Shown here piece by piece: positions 1-4,767 of a stretch of DNA of 10,108 bases (its first letter is position 1; every line of letters begins with the position of its first letter). Both the position numbers and the translations under genes were made by a program. Source of the stretch: an uncultured Collinsella sp. (GTDB lineage Bacteria > Actinomycetota > Coriobacteriia > Coriobacteriales > Coriobacteriaceae); contig CABTAA010000043.1 of assembly GCA_902482615.1 (NCBI GenBank), forward strand, positions 1 to 10,108. Reading direction: 5' to 3'. The notes below the pieces were generated by a model. It searched no databases. It worked only from the letters and a program-made list of their open reading frames with translations, and was not told the DNA's origin.

Positions 1-616
1 TGCTCGACGGATAGAGGAACGATGCGAAATTGTAGAATACTTCGTCGGACTTGGCGAATTTAATAGCTGCCGCCCGTGCGTTTTTAGTTGCTTCCTCTAT
101 CATTTGAGGCTTGATGTCGTTTAAACCGGTATAGTCATATTGCACATTGTAACGATAATCTCCACCGGTAATAGCGATACCTTGCTTTAAGAGTTCGCTT
201 TGTTCGCTGATCATCTTTCTCACCAGATCTACTTTAGTTGAAGTAACCGTGATGACAGAGGTCACATTATAGCGGAAGGGAACTGAATTATTATTATAAC
301 GTTCAGCTTGCATGTCTATAATTTCCGGTGCATTGATACTGATTTCGTTTTCAGTGATTCCTTTCTGTTTCAAAAAGCCGACAATTGCTTGGTTGGTTGC
401 ATTTATCTTGTTATATAAGGTCGGGAGGTCATTTCCCAAGTCTTTATACATCAAAGGCCAAGTTACTTTATTGGCCGGCACCTCCATTTCTGCCAGACCT
501 TTCACATTCACTACTCTGTCTTTACCAGAGAAAGTATCCAATCCCTGTTTGATAAAATACCCCATCATCAACATGCCTATAGCAAGGATGACGGCTTCCA
601 GTTTCCAACTTTTCAT
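1..616 (-). CDS. SIMPL-domain (DUF541) protein, partial, Bacteroides-type
   Basis: The minus-strand frame opens at ATG 616 and stays open for 205 codons to the window edge. The protein begins MKSWKLEAVILAIGMLMMGYF, a single N-terminal membrane anchor or uncleaved signal (about residues 5-22), followed by a periplasmic part with the SIMPL-like run VVNVKGLAEMEVPANKVTW and later GGDYRYNVQYDYTGLNDIKPQMIEEATKNARAAA in overlapping stretches. SIMPL proteins are envelope proteins of poorly known function. The start lies 3 bases after the murQ stop, so it is the third gene of that operon. Up to about residue 189 (FAK, bases 50-52) it reads as a normal family member; after that the residues (SDEVFYNFASFLYPSS) do not resemble the family's usual continuation, so the first ~49 bases may be foreign to this gene. 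Family call is firm; the true 3' end is not visible. Confidence 0.75.
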   Translation of the reverse strand, partial: MKSWKLEAVILAIGMLMMGYFIKQGLDTFSGKDRVVNVKGLAEMEVPANKVTWPLMYKDLGNDLPTLYNKINATNQAIVGFLKQKGITENEISINAPEIIDMQAERYNNNSVPFRYNVTSVITVTSTKVDLVRKMISEQSELLKQGIAITGGDYRYNVQYDYTGLNDIKPQMIEEATKNARAAAIKFAKSDEVFYNFASFLYPSS

Positions 617-619
617 ACT

Positions 620-1456
620 TCAGTTGTTTTTAGTGATACAATTATTTGTTTTGTAAGCGTCCAATGCCTTTTTAACAGAACCCTGTTCTTGCAGTAATTG
701 TTTTGCTTCTGCTTTATTAATATGTAATTCGTCAATCAGCATTTGCACTCCTCGGTCTATTAGTTTTCGATTGCTGAGTTGCATGTTTACCATCCGGTTT
801 CCTTTTACTCTGCCCAGTTTTATCATGACGGTGGTACTTATCATATTCAGTATCATTTTTTGCCCTGTGCCGCTCTTCATGCGCGAGCTGCCTGTGATAA
901 ATTCCGGACCTACTATCATTTCGATGGGTATATCTGCCACACTCGAGAGGGGAGAGCCCGGATTGCTGCTGATGCTTGCTGTTAATATTCCGTGTTCTCT
1001 TGCTTTTTGCAGTGCTCCTATTACATAAGGAGTTGTTCCCGATGCCGCTATGCCTATCAGAATGTCTTTATTTGTGATGTGATGGTCTTGCAGTTCCATC
1101 CAGCCTTTTTGACTATCATCTTCAGCATTTTCTACGGGACGTCTCAAAGCCTGTTCGCCACCGGCTATAATACCTATGACACAGGTATCAGGCATACCGA
1201 AAGTGGGTGGAATTTCAGAAGCGTCCAATACTCCTAGGCGTCCACTGGTTCCGGCTCCCAAATAGAATATGCGTCCTCCTTGATGCATACGTTCTACTAT
1301 TTCATTTACTAGTTTTTCAATTTGTGGTATGCAGGCATGAACGGCTGAGGCTACTTTCCGGTCTTCTTCGTTGATACCTTCCAGTAACTCTCTGACGGAT
1401 TTTTGTTCCAAATCCTCATGTATGGACGGTTGTTCGGTTATTTTTATAAAATTCAT
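620..1456 (-). CDS. murQ: N-acetylmuramic acid 6-phosphate etherase
   Basis: MurQ cleaves the lactyl ether of MurNAc-6-phosphate to give GlcNAc-6-phosphate and D-lactate, a cytoplasmic step of peptidoglycan recycling. The 278-residue protein is close to full family length. The SIS sugar-phosphate domain is clear: the phosphate-binding loop YLGAGTSGRLGVLDASE lies at about residues 65-81, with Glu81 in SEIPPTFG and Glu112 in VENAEDD corresponding to the two catalytic acidic residues of E. coli MurQ (Glu83 and Glu114). A second Ser-rich loop, IAASGTTPY, and the GSSRMKSGTGQK block follow. A C-terminal helical tail ends after CITKNN. The start codon overlaps the stop of the upstream BadF-type gene by 4 bases (ATGA), and the SIMPL gene follows after 3 bases, so the three are co-transcribed. 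There is no clear Shine-Dalgarno site, as usual for Bacteroidetes. Confidence 0.96.
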   Translation of the reverse strand: MNFIKITEQPSIHEDLEQKSVRELLEGINEEDRKVASAVHACIPQIEKLVNEIVERMHQGGRIFYLGAGTSGRLGVLDASEIPPTFGMPDTCVIGIIAGGEQALRRPVENAEDDSQKGWMELQDHHITNKDILIGIAASGTTPYVIGALQKAREHGILTASISSNPGSPLSSVADIPIEMIVGPEFITGSSRMKSGTGQKMILNMISTTVMIKLGRVKGNRMVNMQLSNRKLIDRGVQMLIDELHINKAEAKQLLQEQGSVKKALDAYKTNNCITKNN

Positions 1457-1716
1457 ACTTCGAAATGATAATCCTTTAATCCTTCCAGTGGACTTTTTAA
1501 AACTTTTCCGATGGACACATTCAGTCTTAGAGCTGCTTCTTTTACTTCTTCTTGAAAGAAAAATGCAATAGAACCTGTGAAATGTACAAGAATATCATGA
1601 TATTCGTATTGCATAACATTACGGGTGAAGAAATCAGTGAAGCAGGAAATTAATAAATTCTGTATCTCTGGTCTATGCTTGTGGGCGAAAAGAAAAGGAG
1701 TCAGACCCGCCAGAAA
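1453..1716 (-). CDS. BadF/BadG/BcrA/BcrD-type ATPase (sugar kinase family), C-terminal fragment
   Basis: Only about the last 88 codons remain. The visible part reads FLAGLTPFLFAHKHRPEIQ, then a CFTDFFTRNVMQYEY segment, a VHFTGSIAFFFQEEV segment and the terminal SPLEGLKDYHFEV. These are typical of the C-terminal ASKHA-fold half of BadF/BadG-type proteins, many of which are N-acetylglucosamine or muramyl-sugar kinases, and Bacteroides species carry such a gene directly upstream of murQ. A kinase acting before MurQ would make sense, but the substrate is inferred from context. Its 5' end is not a natural start: the frame runs back into unrelated GC-rich DNA at ~1709-1717, and the ATG at 1737 belongs to that other DNA. 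Stop TGA overlaps the murQ ATG. Confidence 0.8.
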   Translation of the reverse strand, partial: FLAGLTPFLFAHKHRPEIQNLLISCFTDFFTRNVMQYEYHDILVHFTGSIAFFFQEEVKEAALRLNVSIGKVLKSPLEGLKDYHFEV

Positions 1717-1717
1717 G
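1709..1717. other. Chimeric junction between Bacteroides-type and Coriobacteriia-type DNA
   Basis: On the minus strand the bases around CTTTCTGGC serve two genes at once. To the left they encode FLAG of the BadF-type protein; to the right they encode LSG near the start of a RelB/DinJ-type antitoxin. Neither gene continues on the other side. Base composition, codon use and translation-start style all change here. Shared bases of this length are typical of assembly or amplification chimeras. The exact breakpoint cannot be placed within the shared bases. Confidence 0.8.
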
Positions 1718-1798
1718 CCGCAGCGCTTCCTCGGCACGGTTCTTGACCTGGCGATCCACGCGAACGTTCACCTGCGCCATGCCGCTAACAGCACCCAC
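1709..1798 (-). CDS. RelB/DinJ-type antitoxin, N-terminal fragment
   Basis: The minus-strand frame encodes MAQVNVRVDRQVKNRAEEAL then RLSG before the junction. This is the ribbon-helix-helix start of the RelB/DinJ family of type II antitoxins, which bind their own promoter and neutralise a RelE/YafQ-type ribonuclease toxin normally encoded just downstream. Two starts are in frame: ATG at 1780 and GTG at 1798. The GTG has the better ribosome site (AAGGGAG at 1809-1815, 10 bases away), adding VGAVSG to the N terminus, so it was chosen; ATG 1780 is the position where family homology begins. About 30 codons survive; the rest of the antitoxin and any toxin are lost at the junction. A promoter with a palindromic operator lies upstream. 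Confidence 0.62.
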
Positions 1799-1818
1799 GT
1801 TGATCCCGCTCCCTTCAA

Positions 1819-1859
1819 TTGCTAGCACCGCTAGCAACACTATATAGAGTAGCTAGCAA
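1819..1859. promoter_or_regulatory. GCTAGC operator array (autoregulatory site of the antitoxin)
   Basis: A perfect palindrome, TTGCTAGC-ACC-GCTAGCAA, occupies 1819-1837, and a third copy of the half-site, GCTAGCAA, lies at 1852-1859 between the -10 and -35 boxes. Each 8-base half-site contains the self-complementary GCTAGC. Three such sites across a promoter fit cooperative binding by a ribbon-helix-helix antitoxin, alone or with its toxin. The role is inferred from position and symmetry. Confidence 0.6.
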
Positions 1860-1867
1860 ATGGTCAA
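1839..1867 (-). promoter_or_regulatory. Predicted sigma-70-type promoter of the antitoxin gene
   Basis: On the minus strand TTGACC (1862-1867) and TATAGT (1839-1844) are separated by exactly 17 bases. The -35 box starts only a few bases beyond the ATPase-operon terminator. Transcription would begin near 1832 and run through the ribosome site at 1809-1815. Confidence 0.6.
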
Positions 1868-1871
1868 ATGC

Positions 1872-1917
1872 AAAAGGCCTGCGCCCAGACGGCACCGATG
1901 CCGTCTGGGCGCAGGCC
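1872..1917 (-). terminator. Rho-independent terminator of the P-type ATPase operon
   Basis: A perfect 18-bp stem (1876-1893 paired with 1900-1917) closes a 6-base loop, ACCGAT. On the minus strand it is followed by TTTTGCATTT. It lies 24 bases beyond the ATPase stop codon and insulates the antitoxin promoter that follows immediately. Confidence 0.85.
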
Positions 1918-1941
1918 AGATAACGTGGGCGAACACGCCTG

Positions 1942-4017
1942 CTAGCGCAGATATGCCTTCGCGTTGCCCAGGCTGTAGGCGATCGTTGAGCCGTTGTGCA
2001 GTAGTGACGACGTCTGCGGAGTGATCATGCCGGTAATACCCAATGCCAACAGCGCCGAGTTGGTGAGCATCACCTTGGAATACGAACTCGTCAGACGGTC
2101 GATAAGCCCCTGGCTCATGCGGCGCAGGCGCACGATTGCGGCCAGATCCGTGTCGGTCAGGATGATATCGGCGACCTCCTTGGCGATATCGCTTCCACCG
2201 CCCATGGCCAGACCCACATCGGCCAGGCCCAGCGCCGGTGAGTCGTTGACGCCATCGCCCACCATGGCAACATGGCGCCCCTCACTCTTAATGCGCTCCA
2301 CATACGCGTACTTGTCCTCGGGCAGCAGCTCGGCCTTAAACTCGTCGACACCTGCCTCGCGAGCAATGCGCTCGGCCGTGCGTTCCGAGTCGCCCGTGAG
2401 CATGACCACGTGCTTAACGCCCAACGCGTGTAAGTCGGCGATGGCCTCGCGCACGCCGGGTTTGAGCGGGTCCTCGATACCGAGCACGCCCACAACGGTG
2501 CCGTCGACCGCCAGGTACAGCGGCGACAAGCCCTGCATCTGGGACTCGATGCGCTCCTTGATGTCGGACTCGAGCTGCGCTCCCTCATCCTCAAATACAA
2601 AGTGCGCGGAACCGATGATGGCGCGACGCCCCTCGATGGACGAAGCGATGCCGTGCGCCACAATATACTCGACAGCAGCGTGACGCTCGCGGTGCTCGAG
2701 CCCACGCTCGCGGGCGGCGTTGACCACAGCACGCGCCACCGGATGCGGAAAATGCTCCTCCAAGCAAGCGGAAAGGCGCAGGACCTCATCCTCGCTCCAA
2801 CCATCGGTCGTCAGCACGCAAGCTAGGCGCGGCTGGGCCTCGGTCAGCGTACCGGTCTTGTCAAAGACAATGGTGTCGGCCTTGGCAAACGACTCAAAGT
2901 ACTTCGCACCCTTGACCATGACGCCCATCTTGGCGGCATCGCTCATGGCGGTCATGACGGCGACGGAACCCGTGAGCTTGAGTGCGCACGAGTAGTCGAC
3001 CATCAGCGCCGCTGAGGTCTTGATGAGGCTGCGCGTGGTGAGCGCGACCAGACCCGCAAGCAGGAAGTTCCACGGGACGATCTTGTTGGCGAGGTCTTCC
3101 ATGTGCGACTGGCCCTCGGACTTGAGCGAGTCGGCCGCCTGCACGAGCGAGACAATCGAGCGCAGCTTGGTCTGCGCCGTGTTGGCGCGCACGCGCACCA
3201 GGATGCTACCGTCTTCCACGACAGTGCCGGCGAACACGTCGTCGCCTGCGCTGCGCTCGACGGCCAGCGGCTCGCCGGTCAGGGTCGCCTGGTTGACCAT
3301 GGCGCTCCCCTGCTCGACCACGCCGTCGATGCAGATGGACATGCCAGTGCGTACGGCGACCAGATCGCCGGGCTCGAGCTCGGTGGCGGCAACGCTTACC
3401 TCGGTGTCGCCGACGACCTTTTGCGCCTTGTCGGGCACATCGAGCAGCGAGTTGATGAGCTCGTTTTCGCTCATGGCGCGCGTGTAGTCCTCAAGCAGCT
3501 CGCCCACGTTGAGCAGGAACATCGTCTGGCCCGCGGTGTCGACGTCGCGTTTGACAAACGAGATGCCGATGGCCGAGGCGTCGAGCACGGGAACGGTCAG
3601 GCGCGGCTGCGCCAGCTCATGAAGGGCAGCGCGCAAAAATGCCATGTAACCGGCCACGACAAACACCGCACGCAGAGGCGTCGGCAAGAACCAGCGGCGC
3701 GCGTAGTGGGCGCCGATAAGTGTGGCAAGATCCATGACGAGCTTGTGCTTGCGTGGCTCAAGCTGCATCACGTAACCCGTCTTTGCGTCGGCAATGGCCT
3801 GGGCATCGAGCGCACCCAAGGCGTCGAGCACGCCCGCACGACACCGCTCGTCGTATTCGAGCGCCATCTGGCCAATGCGGCCATACACGCGCACCTTGCG
3901 CACGCCGTCGATATCGCCGCTGAGCTTAAGAAGTGCATCGAGATCGCTCTCTGGCACAGGACCCGCCAATTGAAGACGGGTCCTGCCGGGGATCTCGCTA
4001 ATAATCGAGAATCTCAT
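1942..4017 (-). CDS. P1B-type metal-transporting ATPase with SCA motif, FezB-like (P1B-6 group)
   Basis: A 691-residue membrane pump that moves a metal ion using ATP. All catalytic P-type motifs are present: TGEP at 247-250 (actuator domain), the phosphorylated Asp386 in DKTGT, HP at 425-426 (typical of the P1B nucleotide domain), TGD at 541-543, and GDGVNDSP at 587-594. The N-terminus (residues 1-60, starting MRFSIISEIPGRTRLQL) is an HMA-like fold without the CxxC metal site. In the membrane helix before the phosphorylation site the usual CPC is replaced by DYSCALKL (Ser343-Cys344-Ala345). SCA in this position is, as I recall, the mark of the P1B-6 group that includes FezB of ferrosomes, where the substrate is thought to be iron. 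The upstream gene ends 18 bases before this start and encodes a small Gly-rich membrane protein, like FezA. The ribosome site is weak (AGG about 11 bases upstream), suggesting coupling. A copper or zinc exporter is less likely given the missing Cys-Pro. The P1B family is certain; the ferrosome role is inferred. Confidence 0.9.
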   Translation of the reverse strand: MRFSIISEIPGRTRLQLAGPVPESDLDALLKLSGDIDGVRKVRVYGRIGQMALEYDERCRAGVLDALGALDAQAIADAKTGYVMQLEPRKHKLVMDLATLIGAHYARRWFLPTPLRAVFVVAGYMAFLRAALHELAQPRLTVPVLDASAIGISFVKRDVDTAGQTMFLLNVGELLEDYTRAMSENELINSLLDVPDKAQKVVGDTEVSVAATELEPGDLVAVRTGMSICIDGVVEQGSAMVNQATLTGEPLAVERSAGDDVFAGTVVEDGSILVRVRANTAQTKLRSIVSLVQAADSLKSEGQSHMEDLANKIVPWNFLLAGLVALTTRSLIKTSAALMVDYSCALKLTGSVAVMTAMSDAAKMGVMVKGAKYFESFAKADTIVFDKTGTLTEAQPRLACVLTTDGWSEDEVLRLSACLEEHFPHPVARAVVNAARERGLEHRERHAAVEYIVAHGIASSIEGRRAIIGSAHFVFEDEGAQLESDIKERIESQMQGLSPLYLAVDGTVVGVLGIEDPLKPGVREAIADLHALGVKHVVMLTGDSERTAERIAREAGVDEFKAELLPEDKYAYVERIKSEGRHVAMVGDGVNDSPALGLADVGLAMGGGSDIAKEVADIILTDTDLAAIVRLRRMSQGLIDRLTSSYSKVMLTNSALLALGITGMITPQTSSLLHNGSTIAYSLGNAKAYLR

Positions 4018-4035
4018 AGTTTTTGCCTGGGAGCG

Positions 4036-4281
4036 TTACTCGGTTGCCTCGTCAGCAGCGGCCTCGCTCTGGGTGATGTAGGCCGCCTCGGCAACCATGT
4101 CGTCGACATTGGCCTTGGCCTGCTCGACCATGTCCTGGTAGCAGTTCTTGATGCGCATGCTGCACGCGATACCCTGCACGCAGGCGTTCTTTACCGGAGC
4201 GCTGGTAAGCAGCTTGATGCCGGCCGTGCCAAGCAGAAAACCGCCACCGACAAGCAGGGTGTTAAACGTCGACTTCTTCAT
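4036..4281 (-). CDS. Small Gly-rich membrane protein, FezA-like / DUF6110-like
   Basis: An 81-residue protein starting MKKSTFNTLLVGGGFLLGTA. Residues 7-25 form one membrane helix rich in Gly, with a GxxxG motif (Gly14-Gly18) of the type that packs helices. Three cysteines follow (34, 40, 47) in a stretch that could bind metal or lie near the membrane, then a charged amphipathic helix (about 48-70) and an Ala/Glu-rich tail. I chose ATG 4281 because AAGGGAGA sits 7 bases upstream; the longer frame from 4341 has no such site and adds a non-matching leader. It is the first gene of an operon with the SCA-type ATPase. Similar small proteins sit beside such ATPases in gut Firmicutes and Actinobacteria; in Clostridioides difficile the equivalent two-gene unit is fezA-fezB, needed for iron-filled ferrosomes. 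Being a real gene is well supported; the FezA equivalence rests on context and overall shape. Confidence 0.82.
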   Translation of the reverse strand: MKKSTFNTLLVGGGFLLGTAGIKLLTSAPVKNACVQGIACSMRIKNCYQDMVEQAKANVDDMVAEAAYITQSEAAADEATE

Positions 4282-4297
4282 GTTGCTTCTCCCTTTT

Positions 4298-4330
4298 GCC
4301 GCATTGGACGCGGCACGGTGCCTCAGCACC
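4298..4330 (-). other. Two short hairpins in the fezA-like leader
   Basis: The predicted ~80-base 5' leader contains two adjacent stems: GGTGC/GCACC around TGAG (4317-4330) and GCCGC/GCGGC around 7 bases (4298-4314). They precede the ribosome site directly. They may stabilise the message or tune translation; nothing identifies them as a known riboswitch. Confidence 0.3.
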
Positions 4331-4368
4331 CGAGTAAACAAGTTTGCTCGAGCACACTTTTAGAAAAG

Positions 4369-4397
4369 AGTTTAGTTTATCTAACTATTAAGGTCAA
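4369..4397 (-). promoter_or_regulatory. Predicted promoter of the fezA/fezB-like operon
   Basis: On the minus strand TTGACC (4392-4397) and TAAACT (4369-4374) are 17 bases apart. Transcription would start near 4362, giving a leader of about 80 bases. No other promoter-like pair with proper spacing is evident upstream of the operon. Confidence 0.55.
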
Positions 4398-4408
4398 CAA
4401 AGGTTAAC
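4373..4408. promoter_or_regulatory. Candidate operators over the fezA/fezB-like promoter
   Basis: The palindrome TAGTT-tatct-AACTA (4373-4387) fills the spacer between the -10 and -35 boxes. Next to it, over the -35 box, are two near-identical direct repeats ten bases apart: AAGGTCAAC (4390-4398) and AAGGTTAAC (4400-4408). This placement suits a repressor. The TTAG...CTAAC flavour faintly recalls DtxR/IdeR-type iron boxes but does not match the 19-base consensus. I see no good Fur box. Confidence 0.4.
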
Positions 4409-4524
4409 TTTTTGGAAATCTTGGGGTGCGGAACAGCCGACTTCTGGCGATCCGTCTGCCGCAACGTACATCTCCGGCATCCATGAAAGGCTCTTCCCCG
4501 ACCCAACAAATCGAGGTCTAATAC

Positions 4525-4680
4525 TTTTCCGCGAAGTGAACGAGCAAAATCGGACCCCCGAAACATCTGCATTTTTCGCCAGCAAAACCGCAGGAAAAAC
4601 TCGACAAATCCGCAGGAAACCATCTCCTAAAAGTGTCGATGCTCCGAGGGTCCAAATAAGGTCGTTCACTTCGCGGAAAA
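4525..4680. repeat. 156-bp inverted-repeat element, MITE-like, intergenic
   Basis: Perfect 19-bp arms, TTTTCCGCGAAGTGAACGA at 4525-4543 and its complement at 4662-4680, bracket 118 bases. Inside is a second arm pair, GGACCCCCG (4552-4560) against CGAGGGTCC (4645-4653), with one mismatch, and a direct repeat CCGCAGGAAA (4588-4597 and 4610-4619). A minus-strand frame crosses the element (4669 to 4394) but has no ribosome site or recognisable domain. The surrounding gene-free bases 4409-4524 show no gene or signal that I can support. The element looks like a non-autonomous mobile or structured RNA-forming repeat; no transposase is present. Confidence 0.5.
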
Positions 4681-4710
4681 CTATTCACCTTCGATTTCCA
4701 CCATCCCCAT

Positions 4711-4763
4711 AATGTGGCAAAGGGACTGTCCCTTTGTCACATTAGGGACAGTCCCTTTGCCAC
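4711..4763. repeat. REP-like palindrome (GGGACTGTCCC type), likely terminator of the ABC operon
   Basis: The arms GTGGCAAAGGGACTGTCCC (4714-4732) and its perfect complement (4745-4763) flank 12 bases. The left unit, 4711-4743, is itself nearly palindromic: 16-base arms around a central T with a single G/T mismatch, so two alternative folds compete. Motifs with GGGACTGTCCCTTTGTCA are abundant between genes in Coriobacteriia and other gut bacteria, and are probably spread by REP-associated (Y1/IS200-like) transposases. It starts 4 bases beyond the stop codon of the second ABC gene and could end that transcript. Confidence 0.7.
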
Positions 4764-4767
4764 GCTC

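Noticed and set aside
620..1720. Horizontal transfer of murQ from Bacteroides into the Coriobacteriia genome
   Set aside because: No mobile-element ends, both boundary genes are cut, and only a few shared bases lie at the join; a chimeric contig is simpler.
1453..1737. A complete 94-residue gene starting at ATG 1737
   Set aside because: The first residues come from antitoxin DNA on the other side of the junction; the protein is a fusion frame created by the chimera.
3103..4407. Plus-strand open frame of 434 codons opposite the P-type ATPase
   Set aside because: It is the His/Arg/Ala-rich shadow of a GC-rich gene whose minus-strand frame carries every P-type ATPase motif; it has no domain or ribosome site.
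4394..4669. A 91-residue minus-strand protein in the intergenic region
   Set aside because: It crosses the inverted-repeat element, lacks a ribosome site and recognisable domain, and overlaps the fez-like promoter at its end; treated as repeat DNA.
4525..4763. CRISPR array suggested by repeated short motifs
   Set aside because: The repeats are inverted pairs and only two short direct copies occur, with irregular spacing and no cas genes.
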